A DNA stretch of 45,710 nt from Acidobacteriota bacterium. Lineage in GTDB: Bacteria; Acidobacteriota; Thermoanaerobaculia; Multivoradales; J023. The position numbers and the translations under genes were made by a program. The notes under the pieces were generated by a model that was not told where the DNA came from, did no database searches, and saw only the letters and a program-made list of their open reading frames with translations. This document shows positions 26,474-35,585 of the stretch, one piece after another (within the stretch, counting starts at the first letter, position 1; the number at the start of each line of letters is the position of its first letter). The DNA lies in NCBI GenBank assembly GCA_003697015.1, contig RFGL01000157.1:1-45710 (forward strand). The letters are read 5' to 3'.

Positions 26474-26496
26474 GGCGATTCGGCGCCGGCTCGTCT

Positions 26497-27321
26497 TCAG
26501 CCCGGCGGTCCCCACAGGGAGCCTTCGTCCTTGGGTGGCACCGGCCGCCGGCCGCGGGCGCGCAACGCCTCGACCTCCGCCAGGGTACGCTCCAGGGCCT
26601 GGTTCTGCGCCGCCACCAGCTCCTCGATGCCCTTCGCCGCCAGGTCGAGCAGGGCGTCGAGCTCGCTGCGCCGGAAGCTCCGGCCCTCGCCGGTGCCCTG
26701 CACCTCGACCAGCTCGCCGCGGGCGGTGGCGACCACGTTCAGGTCGACGTCGGCGGCGACGTCCTCGACGTACTCCAGGTCGAGCAGGGGCTGGTCGTCG
26801 ACGATGCCCACCGACACCGCCGCGACCTGCCGCGTCAGCGGCCATTCGGCGAGATCGCCGGCCAGGTAGGCGCCGGCCAGGGCCTCGACCAGCGCCACCC
26901 ACGCGGCGGTGATCGACGCCGTGCGGGTGCCGCCGTCGGCCTGCAGCACGTCGCAGTCGAGGGTGACGGTGCGCTCGCCGAGGAGCGTGCGGTCGACCGC
27001 CAGGCGCAGGCTGCGCCCGATCAGGCGCTGGATCTCGGCGGTGCGCCCGCCGGGCCGGCCGCGGGTCACCTCGCGCGGCGAGCGGCGGAGGGTGGCGCGG
27101 GGCAGCATGGCGTATTCGGCGGTCACCCAACCTTCGCCGCTGTCGGCGAGGAAGGGGGGCACCCGATTCTCGATCGAGGCCGCGGCGATCACCCGCGTGT
27201 CGCCGACGTCGATCTGCGCCGAGCCGTCGGCGAACTTGAGCACCCCGGTGGCGATGGTGACCGGCCGCAGGGCATCCGCCGCGCGACCGTGGGGGCGGGG
27301 CTTGGGGGCGGCGTCGGTCAT
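26497..27321 (-). CDS. rph: Ribonuclease PH
   Basis: A 274-aa phosphorolytic 3'-5' exoribonuclease that trims tRNA 3' ends. Seen: [59 protein letters not shown] (phosphate-binding Arg) and [21 protein letters not shown]. The start is ATG 27321, not the GTG three codons upstream, because a TAAGGT box ends 7 nt before that ATG and partly overlaps the GTG codon. The C-terminus is about 25 residues longer than in E. coli and ends in a charged coil. Leads the rph-kynA-kynU operon. Confidence 0.95.
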   Translation of the reverse strand: MTDAAPKPRPHGRAADALRPVTIATGVLKFADGSAQIDVGDTRVIAAASIENRVPPFLADSGEGWVTAEYAMLPRATLRRSPREVTRGRPGGRTAEIQRLIGRSLRLAVDRTLLGERTVTLDCDVLQADGGTRTASITAAWVALVEALAGAYLAGDLAEWPLTRQVAAVSVGIVDDQPLLDLEYVEDVAADVDLNVVATARGELVEVQGTGEGRSFRRSELDALLDLAAKGIEELVAAQNQALERTLAEVEALRARGRRPVPPKDEGSLWGPPG

Positions 27322-27328
27322 CGACCGC

Positions 27329-27334
27329 ACCTTA
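27329..27334 (-). promoter_or_regulatory. Putative -10 box (TAAGGT) of rph, leaderless spacing
   Basis: TAAGGT, then 7 nt, then ATG 27321; it decides the rph start. A weaker match to the -10 consensus than the others. Confidence 0.3.
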
Positions 27335-27376
27335 GCAGATCCCCGCCCCGTCCCGGTCGCCGCGTGGCCGGGCCCA

Positions 27377-29113
27377 TTACCTGCGCCCGGGGCCGTCCAC
27401 CGCCCCCGCCTCGAGCGGGGGGAGCTCGCGGCGCAGGCGCTCGAGATCCCAGACGTAGATGCCGCGTTGGGCGTCGGCCAGGTCGGGCGGGCCCCACAGC
27501 CGGCGCAGGCGGCGGGCGAAGTCGCGGGCGGTGCGGCTGCTGGAGGCCAGGGCCCGCTGCCGCTGCCGCCGGTCGCGCCGGCTCGCCACCCGACCCTGGC
27601 TTCGCTCGAGGGCGATCTCCTCCTCCTCGAGCCGGGTGTGGACGACGACGAAGGCCGCCCGGCTGCGGCGCATGGCAGCCGGCTGCGGCGCGACCATGTT
27701 GCGAAAGGCGAGGCGGTCGCTGGCCAGGGCGTGACTCAAGGGCGAGACGATGACCGCCCTCCCGTGGCCCTGCTGGTAGTGGGGAAAGACGCGGCCGTAG
27801 CGCCAGCTGGTCGGCCAAGGATATTCGATGATCGGCGCCGGCCGATGGCGGAGGAGCATGCCGTAGACCGGCGGCATGGGGCCGCCCGCGGGGATCGGCC
27901 GGTGGAAGGCGAAGACGTCGTTGCGGTGCATGAAGGAGCCGGAGTAGAAGCGCTCGCCGAGCAGGGGGCCGCGCCAGACGAGGAAGGGCAGAACCACCAG
28001 CGGCGCCAGCCGCGCCACCGCCAGTCGGCCGCCCCCCGTACTCCGCCGCCAGGGTGCGGTCAGGCCGCAGGCCACGGCGAGCAGCACCGGCGGCAGGATG
28101 ACGATCAGGTAGCGGCTGCAGATCACCGGATCCGCCATCCCCGTCGGCCGCAGCAGCAGCAGGCCGGCGATCTGGCCGCCGATCAGGGTCAGGGCGTAGA
28201 CCACCCCTTGGGGGTCGCGGCGGTGGAGGACCACCGCGCCGCGGAGCGCCAAGGCCCAGAAGATCAGGACCGGCAGCAGCTCGGCGGAGCCGCCGTGCAG
28301 CTTGAGGACGCCGGCCGCCGTCGCCCACGACGGCGTCGCGGTCGCGGCCTTGGCGGCGATCAGGGCGGCGAGGCTGGCCCGAGCGGGGATCAGGAACGCG
28401 GCGAGACCGGCGCCGATCGCGCCCAGGAGCAGCGCCCCGCGCCACCGATCGCGACCGCTCTCCGCCGGCGGCTCGACGGCGAATAACCACCGGTAGAGCG
28501 CTGCCCGCCGCGCCGCCAGCGGCCCGCCGCGGGCGGCGAGCAGCCGGCGGCCGGCGAGGAAGGCGAAGGGGGCGAGGACGAAGGGCACGGCGAGCAGGTG
28601 GACGTAGACCGCCGCCGCGCCGCACAGGGCGTAGAGCGCCCCGTGGCGCCAGCGGCCGCTCTCCACGAAACGATAGAAGAACCAGGCGGCTGCGCTGCTC
28701 AACAGGGTAAGCGGCATGTAGGAGCGGATGATCCGACTGTAGAGCACCAGCACCGGCGACGTCGCCACGAGCCAGGCGAAGACCGCGGCGGCCGGCGTAC
28801 CGGCGCGGCGGGCGGCGGCCAGGGGCGCGGCGATCAAGAGGGCGATGCCGCTGGCCAGGACCGGCGACCGCAGGTGCATCTCGTGCAGCTCGACGCCGGC
28901 CTCGAGCAGCAGGCGGTAGAAGGCGGTCAACGGCAGGCAGTGATCGGCCGGCAGGTAGGTGATCAGGATCGATCCGAGGGGCAGCCGCAGCGCGGCGCGC
29001 ACGCTGTGCAGCTCGTCCCCGCCGGCGACCTGGCCGGGCAGCAGATAGAGCCGCAGGGCAGTGCCCGCCACCACCGCCGGCAACAGCCACAGCCCGATGC
29101 GGCGCCGGCTCAC
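27377..29113 (-). CDS. Multi-pass membrane protein, GT-C (PMT/GT39-like) glycosyltransferase candidate
   Basis: 578 aa with roughly ten to twelve membrane helices in the first 400 residues and a soluble C-terminal domain. After the first helix it has [10 protein letters not shown], the acidic DE pair in the first periplasmic loop that marks GT-C transferases using lipid-linked sugars. [12 protein letters not shown] and [14 protein letters not shown] also fit that fold. The tail is rich in Arg with an [13 protein letters not shown] coiled stretch. The GTG at 29113 overlaps the stop of the preceding sulfatase-family gene by 4 bp (GTGA), so it belongs to that operon and may modify the same envelope polymer. 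The sugar and acceptor are unknown. Confidence 0.7.
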   Translation of the reverse strand: MSRRRIGLWLLPAVVAGTALRLYLLPGQVAGGDELHSVRAALRLPLGSILITYLPADHCLPLTAFYRLLLEAGVELHEMHLRSPVLASGIALLIAAPLAAARRAGTPAAAVFAWLVATSPVLVLYSRIIRSYMPLTLLSSAAAWFFYRFVESGRWRHGALYALCGAAAVYVHLLAVPFVLAPFAFLAGRRLLAARGGPLAARRAALYRWLFAVEPPAESGRDRWRGALLLGAIGAGLAAFLIPARASLAALIAAKAATATPSWATAAGVLKLHGGSAELLPVLIFWALALRGAVVLHRRDPQGVVYALTLIGGQIAGLLLLRPTGMADPVICSRYLIVILPPVLLAVACGLTAPWRRSTGGGRLAVARLAPLVVLPFLVWRGPLLGERFYSGSFMHRNDVFAFHRPIPAGGPMPPVYGMLLRHRPAPIIEYPWPTSWRYGRVFPHYQQGHGRAVIVSPLSHALASDRLAFRNMVAPQPAAMRRSRAAFVVVHTRLEEEEIALERSQGRVASRRDRRQRQRALASSSRTARDFARRLRRLWGPPDLADAQRGIYVWDLERLRRELPPLEAGAVDGPGRR

Positions 29114-31314
29114 TTCACGTAACCCATCGCCAGCAGCTTGTCCCGCTGAAGACGCGCCAGCCGCGGCAGCTGCTGGCGGGCGGGACCGCCGATCGCCAGC
29201 CGGCGCTCGAGCGCGGCGTAGCCCAGCCCCTCGTCGCCGGAGCAGGATTCCGTGCGCCAGCCGCCGTCCGCCAGCCGCTGGCAGTAGGCGCCTTCGGGCC
29301 ACAGCACCCGGCGGTGCCCGCGGCCTTCGACCGACAGCAGCCCCGAGGCGATCCTCATGTGCTCGATCAGCCCGTGCAACGGAGGCAGCTCATGCTCCTC
29401 GCTGTAGACCGCGCGGCGCTTCGACCGCGCGAGGACGCCGGCGTCGAGCACCAGGGCATCCCCCGCCGGCGCCGGCAGACCGGCGGCGGACAGGAAGGTG
29501 GGAAAGACGTCGATCGCCGACGCCGGATGATCGAGGCGCTGGGGCCGGCGCTGGCCGGGGCGCTTGAGCAGCATCGGGATGCGCACCAGCTCGGGATCGA
29601 GCCGGCAGCCGTGATTGAAGTATCCGCCCTCCCCCAGCAGCTCGCCGTGGTCGGCGAGCACCGCGATCAGCGCCCGGTCGAAGATGCCGCGCCGCTCGAG
29701 GGCGGCGAAGAGGCGGCCGATCTGCTCGTCCATGAAGGCGACTTCGGCGCGGTAGGCCGCGACCAGCAAGGCCCGGGTCGCGGCGTCGGGGGCGAGGCGG
29801 CCTTCGGCCAGCTCGAACCAAGCTCCGCCGTCGCCGTCGAGAAGCCGCGCCAGGACGCTGCCGGCGGGGGCGGAGCGGCGGGCGGCGGCGAGGGCCGGGC
29901 CGTCGAAGCGCCGCGGCGCCCGCCACGGAAAGTGGGGATCGAAGTAGTTGAGGAAGAGAAAGAAGGGATCGTCGCCGTGCCGGTCGAGAAAGGCGAGGGC
30001 GGCGTCGGTGAGCGCGTCGGCCTGAAGCTCGGCGACCGGCGACTCGTCGTAGACGGCGAATCCCCGGCCGAGGCCGAAGAGGTAGGAGGTGAAGGGGCCG
30101 CCGGCGAAGCCGGCGGTGACGTAGCCGCGCCCAGCCAGGCGCTGCGCCAGAGCGGCGGGCTCCGGGCCGAGGCCGTAGGTGAAGACCCCGGCGCCGTGCT
30201 GCGACGGATAGCGGCCGGTGAACATGGAGACGTGGGCCGGCAGGGTCCACGGGGCGGTGGTGCTGGCGGCGTCGAAGGCGGTGGCGACGTCGCTGAAGGC
30301 GGCCAGGTGAGGCGTCGATCCAGGATCGTCGCTCCACGGCGGCACCGCGTCGCGGCGGGTGGTGTCGAGGCTGATCAGGATCAGCGGCGGACGGCGCTCC
30401 CTCGGCGACTCGAAGCGGCCGGCGCGCCAGTGGAAGATGCCCTCGGGCAGGCCTGCGGCGGCGAGCTCGAGCTGCGGCGAGCGGTCCCGGTCGACCGCCA
30501 GCTCGAGCCGTACCTCCGCCCCGGGATCGACCGCCGTCTCCAGCCGCTGGTCGCCCGACGCCAGGGCGATGGTAGCCGGGGCGAAGGAAGCGTTGAGCAC
30601 CTCGGCGACGAAGCGCTCCGCCGCCGCCGGCACCTCCACCGCCACGCGCTGCGATCCGAGCATCAGAAAACCGCCGAAGCGCGGCGGCGGGGCCGGGCCC
30701 GCCACCCCCAGGGCGATGAAGTCGGCGAGGTAGGAGTAGTACGACCGGCCGCTGGGACGAAAGGCTTCGCGGAAGGTGCCGACGTGGAGGGCGAGCTCGC
30801 TGAAGAGCGGCTGCTCGCCGGCCGCCGGCAGCAGGTCGAGCACGTGCGTGCCCGGGGTGAGAGAAGCCCGCGGCAGGCGCGCCACGATCAGCCGCTCGTC
30901 GCCCGCGTCGCGCCCCGGCGGCGGCAGCCGCTGGCCGTCGAAAAAGAGCTCGAGCTCGGGTTCCGCCTGCCCTTCGGCCAGGGTCAAGGAGACGGCGACG
31001 TCGGCCGCCGGGACGACGCGGGTGACGAAGGCGAATCCGGCCGGGCCGTCGAGCTGCCAGCGCCCGCCGTCCACCCGCCATCGATGGTCGGGCACGCCCA
31101 GGCCGGAGCGCGACGCCAGCACCTGGCCTTGCAGGTCGGCCAGCTGCGGCAGCGTCGGCCTCGCCCGCGGGCTGCAGGCGAGCAGCGCCGCCAGCACCGC
31201 CACCCATGCCGCCCGCCGGAGGGCGCTGCCGGCAGCGCCGCGAAGGCGGCGACGGCGGTCGTGCTCTCGCTCGCGCACCGTCGAATCGTAGCAGGAGGGC
31301 CGCGCCGAGCTCAT
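29110..31314 (-). CDS. Sulfatase-superfamily lipoprotein (Thr nucleophile) with N-terminal beta-sandwich region
   Basis: 734 aa. A hydrophobic segment ends in the lipobox LLAC (C47), so it is probably an anchored periplasmic lipoprotein. Residues 50-300 form a beta-rich region; 308-600 form the alkaline-phosphatase-superfamily core with ILISLDTTRRD (metal D317), ADHGELLGEGGYFNHG and FFLFLNYFDPHFPW. The catalytic position, ten residues before TG in APWTLPAHVSMFTG, is T357 where true sulfatases have formylglycine Cys, and the usual Arg is His. It may thus be a phosphodiesterase or phosphotransferase. The ATG overlaps the upstream gene's stop (ATGA). A GTG at 31278, six bases after a TACGAT box, is an alternative start giving a normal-length signal. 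Confidence 0.85.
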   Translation of the reverse strand: MSSARPSCYDSTVREREHDRRRRLRGAAGSALRRAAWVAVLAALLACSPRARPTLPQLADLQGQVLASRSGLGVPDHRWRVDGGRWQLDGPAGFAFVTRVVPAADVAVSLTLAEGQAEPELELFFDGQRLPPPGRDAGDERLIVARLPRASLTPGTHVLDLLPAAGEQPLFSELALHVGTFREAFRPSGRSYYSYLADFIALGVAGPAPPPRFGGFLMLGSQRVAVEVPAAAERFVAEVLNASFAPATIALASGDQRLETAVDPGAEVRLELAVDRDRSPQLELAAAGLPEGIFHWRAGRFESPRERRPPLILISLDTTRRDAVPPWSDDPGSTPHLAAFSDVATAFDAASTTAPWTLPAHVSMFTGRYPSQHGAGVFTYGLGPEPAALAQRLAGRGYVTAGFAGGPFTSYLFGLGRGFAVYDESPVAELQADALTDAALAFLDRHGDDPFFLFLNYFDPHFPWRAPRRFDGPALAAARRSAPAGSVLARLLDGDGGAWFELAEGRLAPDAATRALLVAAYRAEVAFMDEQIGRLFAALERRGIFDRALIAVLADHGELLGEGGYFNHGCRLDPELVRIPMLLKRPGQRRPQRLDHPASAIDVFPTFLSAAGLPAPAGDALVLDAGVLARSKRRAVYSEEHELPPLHGLIEHMRIASGLLSVEGRGHRRVLWPEGAYCQRLADGGWRTESCSGDEGLGYAALERRLAIGGPARQQLPRLARLQRDKLLAMGYVK

Positions 31315-33248
31315 CCGTCGTCGAGGTAGCCGAGGGCGCGCAGGCGCTCCCGTTCCACCGCCTCGAGGTCCCGCCGGCTGGGCGGGGGCTCGACGCGATC
31401 GGCCAGCCAGCCGTCGAGCAGCCGGTCGAAGGCGGCGGCCAGGCGCGGCCGCCGCGTCGCCAGGTTGTGCTCCTGGGCCGGGTCGCGCCGCAGATCGTAG
31501 AGATAGCCGCCGGCGGCCAGGTGGGGATGACCGTCGATCCGCATGTAGAGGTAGCGCCGGTCGCGGACCATGGTGCCGTAGCCGTTCATGTGCTCGGCCC
31601 AGATCCGCCGCCGGCCGGCGGACGGATCGGCGCTCCAGGCCCCCAGGTCGCGACCGTCGGACGGCGGCGGCGTCAGCCCGGCGGCGGCGAGGACGGTGGG
31701 GAAGACGTCGACGGACTGGGCGAAGCCGCTCAGGCGCCGGCCGGGGCGCGGCGGACCGGGCCAGCGGATCAGCAACGGCACCCGGGTGGTGGCGTCCCAC
31801 AGGCCGCCGTGGCGGAAGTGGAAACCGTGCTCGAGCAGATTCTCGCCATGGTCGGAGCTCACCACCAGGAGCGTGCGGCGCAGGGCTCCGGCGGCGCGCA
31901 GGTAACCCAGCAGGCGGTCCACCTGGCGATCGAGGTAGGCGACCTCGGCGGCGTAGAGCGCCTCGTGGGCGCCGAGGAGCGGCTTGCGGTAAGCGATCGG
32001 CCCCGGATCGCCGACCTGCAGCCACGAGCCGACCGGCCGCAGGCCCCAGGTGCCGTCCGCCACCCGGCCCTGAGCGAAGGGACGGGGCGGGGTGTGGGGG
32101 GTGTGAGGATCGAAGACGTGGAGCCAGAGAAAGTAGGGCCGGCGCTGATCGGCCAGCCACTCGAGGGCGAGGTCGGTGGCGAGCTCGGCGCTGTACATGC
32201 GCGGCGCGACGTGGAAGGCGTCGAAGCCCTGGTCGAGGCCCGATTTGCGCGGCCGCAGATGGTTGACGGCGACCACCGCGCCGGTGGCGTAGCCCTGCCG
32301 GCGCAAGAGCTCGGCCAGGGTCCGGTGGCGTCCGGGCAGGGGGGTGTGCAGATCGTAGACCCCGTGATGTTTGCCGTAGAGGCCGGTCATCAACGAGGCG
32401 AGACTGGGATTGGTGCCGTTGAAGCAGGCGAAGGCGTCGAGCCACACGTCGCTTTCCGACGCCAGGGCGTCGAGGGCCGGGGTCAGGCTCGGCGAGCGGC
32501 CGTAGACCCCGAGGGCGTCCGCCCGCAGGGCGTCGAAGGTCAGGAGGATGACGTCGGGATGCTCGGGGGGCGGGCGTCGCCGTTGCCCGGCCGCGGGCGG
32601 GCGGCGGACGTAGACCGCCGGGCTGCCCCAGAGGGAGAGGCCGTGCCGCCGCCGGCACCTCGCGCCCGGCGTCGCCGCAGCGAGCTCCAGCTCGACGCCG
32701 CCCGCGGCCAGCGACGTCAGATCGACGCTGGCCGTCGCCGGCGCCTCCCAGCGGCCGGGCTCCGGCCGCCGTTCCCCCAGCAGCCGCCACCGGCCGTCAG
32801 CGGGCCGCCCTCGTACCCGGTAGACCGTCGGGCAGGCGGCAGTGCCCGGCAGCAGAGGCCGGAAGGAGAGAAACGACTCCGCGCCGGCGGTGAGGCGGAA
32901 GCGGATGCTCCGCCCCGGCGGGATGCGCAGGGCGCGCACCGTGCCGGGGAGCATGCGCGAGCGCTGCCGCACCGTGCCGCCGCGGGTCGCCGCGGCCAGG
33001 GGCACGGCGACCCGCAGCTCCTCGTCTTCGACCGCGTCGCTGCCGCTGGCAAGGGGCTGCTGCCAGAGATCGATCCGCATCCAAGGCGACGTCTCGGTGC
33101 CGCGGCAATTCAGCAACGCCAGCCACAGCGCTCCCCACCCCACCGCCCGGAGCGCCGGCCGCCGGAGCGCCGGCCGCCGGAGCGCCGGCCGTCCGCGGTC
33201 GGGCGGGAGATGGTAAGGTGGCAACCCGCGCTTGCCGGCGTGGAGCAC
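31311..33248 (-). CDS. Sulfatase-superfamily lipoprotein (Thr nucleophile), second copy
   Basis: 645 aa from GTG 33248. The N-terminus contains a threefold repeat (RPALR) and then a hydrophobic stretch with lipobox ALLNC (C48). Residues about 60-225 are beta-rich; the catalytic core follows: VILLTFDALRADALG (metal D239), FLWLHVFDPHTPHT, VVSSDHGENLLEHGFHF and a C-terminal ALGYLDDG typical of this group. The residue at the catalytic position before TG in GTNPSLASLMTG is T279, not Cys, and Leu replaces the activating Arg. First gene of the three-gene operon that ends with the GT-C protein. The start is uncertain; GTG 33248 lies 7 nt after a TAGAAT box. Confidence 0.82.
   Translation of the reverse strand: MLHAGKRGLPPYHLPPDRGRPALRRPALRRPALRAVGWGALWLALLNCRGTETSPWMRIDLWQQPLASGSDAVEDEELRVAVPLAAATRGGTVRQRSRMLPGTVRALRIPPGRSIRFRLTAGAESFLSFRPLLPGTAACPTVYRVRGRPADGRWRLLGERRPEPGRWEAPATASVDLTSLAAGGVELELAAATPGARCRRRHGLSLWGSPAVYVRRPPAAGQRRRPPPEHPDVILLTFDALRADALGVYGRSPSLTPALDALASESDVWLDAFACFNGTNPSLASLMTGLYGKHHGVYDLHTPLPGRHRTLAELLRRQGYATGAVVAVNHLRPRKSGLDQGFDAFHVAPRMYSAELATDLALEWLADQRRPYFLWLHVFDPHTPHTPPRPFAQGRVADGTWGLRPVGSWLQVGDPGPIAYRKPLLGAHEALYAAEVAYLDRQVDRLLGYLRAAGALRRTLLVVSSDHGENLLEHGFHFRHGGLWDATTRVPLLIRWPGPPRPGRRLSGFAQSVDVFPTVLAAAGLTPPPSDGRDLGAWSADPSAGRRRIWAEHMNGYGTMVRDRRYLYMRIDGHPHLAAGGYLYDLRRDPAQEHNLATRRPRLAAAFDRLLDGWLADRVEPPPSRRDLEAVERERLRALGYLDDG
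33148..33192. repeat. Three tandem 15-bp units in the sulfatase-2 signal region
   Basis: The unit CGGAGCGCCGGCCGC occurs three times (33148, 33163, 33178), with only the last base of the third unit different. On the minus strand it encodes repeated R-P-A-L-R in the n-region of the signal peptide. The unit length is a multiple of three, so copy changes keep the frame. Confidence 0.9.
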
Positions 33249-33254
33249 GCCCGC

Positions 33255-33261
33255 TATTCTA
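33255..33261. promoter_or_regulatory. Overlapping divergent -10 boxes between the two sulfatase transcription units
   Basis: TATTCT on the plus strand (33255-33260) and TAGAAT on the minus strand (33261-33256) share five bases. The minus box ends 7 nt before GTG 33248; the plus box ends 29 nt before GTG 33290. Polymerase could occupy only one direction at a time. Confidence 0.4.
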
Positions 33262-33289
33262 GCAACGTCCCTGACGCCATCGCCGCCCC

Positions 33290-34672
33290 GTGTTCGCCGT
33301 TCGACCGCCATTCGCCGTCCCCGCCCTGCGCCCATGGCGCCGACTCGCCTTGGCCGCCGTGGCCTTGCTGCTGGCGAGCGGCTGCGACGGCCGGCAGCCG
33401 GTGACGTGCCGGGGCTGCAACGTCGTGCTGCTGCTGGTCGACACCCTGCGTGCCGACCACCTGTCGAGCTACGGCTACGACCGCCAGACCACCCCCTTTC
33501 TCGACGCCTTCGCCCGCTCCAACGTCCTCTTCCTCAACGCCCGCAGCCAGTCGGCCTGCACCTTCCCGTCGGTCAACTCGCTGCTCACCTCGCGTCACAT
33601 CTTCGACTTCCTCGATCCATCGACGCGACCCGGGATCCCCGACGACGTCCCCTACCTGCCCGCCCTCCTGCGCCGGCACGGCTATGCCACCGCCGCCGTC
33701 TCGGCCAGCCCGATCGTGCGCAACACGCCCTCCGAGCACAATCTGAAAGGCGGCTTCGGCCGCGGCTTCGACCACTTCGACGAATCCTGCAAGTGGCTCT
33801 ACGGCAACTGCGTCAACCGGGTGGCCGGACAGCTGCTCGAGGGCATGGGGGAGCCGTTCTTTCTCTACCTCCACTACATGGAGCCCCACGATCCGTACCG
33901 GGCGGAAGCGAGCGTCTTCGGCCGCTTCGTCGAAGGCTACGAGGGCCGTTACCCGTCCGTCGCCAAGGGCGACCCGAATCCGCTCCGCCAGATGCTGGAC
34001 GACGGCCGGGAGATCGATCCGTCGGACCTGGAGTACCTGATCTCGCGCTACGACGAGGAGATCCTGGGGGTGGACGCCCACCTCGGCGCCTTCCTCCAGC
34101 AATTGGAGGAGCGCGGCGTGGCGGAGCGGACCATCGTCATCGTCGCCTCGGACCACGGCGAGGCGTTTCTCGAGCACGATCTGCTCAAGCACTGCCGGGG
34201 GCTCTACGAGCCCCTCACCCGGGTGCCGCTGATGATGCGCATCCCCGCCATCGACGGCCCGCTGGTGCGCCGCACCTGGGTGGAGAACCTCGACCTGGTG
34301 CCGACGGTGCTCGATTACCTCGGCCTGCCGGCTGAGGACTTCGCCGGCGTCAGCCTGCGGCCGCTGATCGAGACCGGCACCCCGCCCGGCAAGGTGGCGC
34401 GCAGCTCGATGGGCAGCTGGCGCAGCGTCAACGACGATCGCTTCAAGCTCCTCTGGCGGTTGAATACCCGCGACTACCTGCTCTTCGACCTGGTGGCGGA
34501 TCCGGCGGAGAGCCGCAACCTCCTGCGCCAGGAGCGCGCCGCTCTGCGCCACCTGCGCCGCGAGCTCGAGCGTTGGATGGCACAGACCGAGGCCGGCGTG
34601 CCGGAGAGCGAACGCGCCCGCCAGGCCGAGGAGATCGAAGACGAGCTCCGCGCCCTCGGCTACCTCAACTGA
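33290..34672 (+). CDS. Sulfatase-superfamily lipoprotein (Thr nucleophile), compact divergent copy
   Basis: 460 aa, GTG start. The signal LALAAVALLLASGC ends in a lipobox Cys (C32). Immediately after comes the catalytic core: VVLLLVDTLRADHLSSYGYD (metal D51), CTFPSVNSLLTS, FFLYLHYMEPHDPY, VIVASDHGEAFLEHDL and a C-terminal LRALGYLN. T91 is at the nucleophile position. A neighbouring Cys (C90) precedes it by one residue and so is out of register with the sulfatase motif, and the Arg is Val. Unlike the two divergent copies it lacks the N-terminal beta-sandwich region. Substrate unknown; the shared control region suggests it acts with them. Confidence 0.85.
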   Translation: MFAVRPPFAVPALRPWRRLALAAVALLLASGCDGRQPVTCRGCNVVLLLVDTLRADHLSSYGYDRQTTPFLDAFARSNVLFLNARSQSACTFPSVNSLLTSRHIFDFLDPSTRPGIPDDVPYLPALLRRHGYATAAVSASPIVRNTPSEHNLKGGFGRGFDHFDESCKWLYGNCVNRVAGQLLEGMGEPFFLYLHYMEPHDPYRAEASVFGRFVEGYEGRYPSVAKGDPNPLRQMLDDGREIDPSDLEYLISRYDEEILGVDAHLGAFLQQLEERGVAERTIVIVASDHGEAFLEHDLLKHCRGLYEPLTRVPLMMRIPAIDGPLVRRTWVENLDLVPTVLDYLGLPAEDFAGVSLRPLIETGTPPGKVARSSMGSWRSVNDDRFKLLWRLNTRDYLLFDLVADPAESRNLLRQERAALRHLRRELERWMAQTEAGVPESERARQAEEIEDELRALGYLN

Positions 34673-34756
34673 TCCCCGCAACGCGCCGCCTCCCCTCGCC
34701 GGCGTCGCTCGTCCAGGCTCCGCGGCGCGAAGGATTTCGCCGCCGCCGGACTCAGG

Positions 34757-34765
34757 TGCTACAGG
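34757..34765 (+). promoter_or_regulatory. Possible extended -10 (TGCTACAGG) upstream of the secreted FnIII protein
   Basis: A TGn-extended but poor hexamer about 67 nt before ATG 34833. Between the sulfatase stop and here, CGCGCCGC (34682) and GCGGCGCG (34722) form a long-loop inverted repeat without a T-tract. Confidence 0.2.
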
Positions 34766-34832
34766 GGCGGCGTACGGGACCTGCCCCGCACGCAGCGACC
34801 AACTCCCGTAGCAACCTTGGAGGACAGGAGCC

Positions 34833-35585
34833 ATGAAAAACCATCGCATCTGGCTGGCCGCGATTCTCGCCGCCGCGCTGACGATGCCCGCCGCCTGGGC
34901 GATCCAGCTCGACGACAAAGCGATCTTCATCGAGATCAACGACACCGACGGCGACGCCGGCATCCAGCTCTTTCTCGACGGCGAGGGCTGGGAGTTCATG
35001 TCCCTCCGCGACCCGGACGGCAAGCTCATCTTCTCCGTCACCGCCCGCGGCAGCATCGCCATGCAAGGCGTCACCGAGCTCTTCTTCGAGAGCGCCGAGC
35101 CGTCCTTCGACGAGCAACCCCTCGACGAGCTCCTCGCCCTCTTCCCGGAAGGCGAGTACCGCTTCATCGGCCGCACCACCGACAACGTCCCGCTGCGCGG
35201 CAAGGCGCTCCTGACCCACGCCCTGCCCGGCGCGCCGGTCATCGTCCTGCCGGTCGAAGGGGACGAGGACGTCGACCCCGACAACGCGGTCATCCAGTGG
35301 CAGCCGGTGGCCGACCCCCCGGGCAGCAAGATCATCAGCTACGAGGTGGTGGTGGAGAAGGACGAGGGCGCGCTGCGGGTGTTCAAGGCCGATCTCGGCC
35401 CAGCCGCCACCACCGTCACCGTGCCGCCGGAGTTCCTGCAGGACGCCACCCTCTACACGGTCGAAGTCATCGCCAAGGAGAGCAGCGGCAACCAGACGAT
35501 CTCCGAGCGCCCGTTCGCCACCGAAGGGGGCTCGATCCCCGATGACGACGAGGAGGACGCGGCGGACGACGAGGAGGATGGGTGA
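34833..35585 (+). CDS. Secreted protein with a fibronectin type III-like domain
   Basis: 250 aa. A clear signal peptide (IWLAAILAAALTMPAAWA) is followed by a region of about 100 residues I do not recognise (KAIFIEINDTDGDAGIQLFLDGE...FEFF-like pattern). A fibronectin-III-like fold follows at about 130-230: PGAPVIVLPVEG, AVIQWQPVADPPGSKIISYEVVV and ATLYTVEVIAKESSGNQTISE. The C-terminus is a very acidic tail (DDDEEDAADDEEDG) that may bind Ca. A good GGAGG ribosome-binding site precedes the ATG. Ends 21 bp from the convergent murI stop. Probably periplasmic or extracellular; no function can be assigned. Confidence 0.75.
   Translation: MKNHRIWLAAILAAALTMPAAWAIQLDDKAIFIEINDTDGDAGIQLFLDGEGWEFMSLRDPDGKLIFSVTARGSIAMQGVTELFFESAEPSFDEQPLDELLALFPEGEYRFIGRTTDNVPLRGKALLTHALPGAPVIVLPVEGDEDVDPDNAVIQWQPVADPPGSKIISYEVVVEKDEGALRVFKADLGPAATTVTVPPEFLQDATLYTVEVIAKESSGNQTISERPFATEGGSIPDDDEEDAADDEEDG

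Noticed and set aside
31315-32790. Upstream extension of the sulfatase-1 frame
   Set aside because: It lies out of frame inside sulfatase 2, whose motifs are all present in its own frame.
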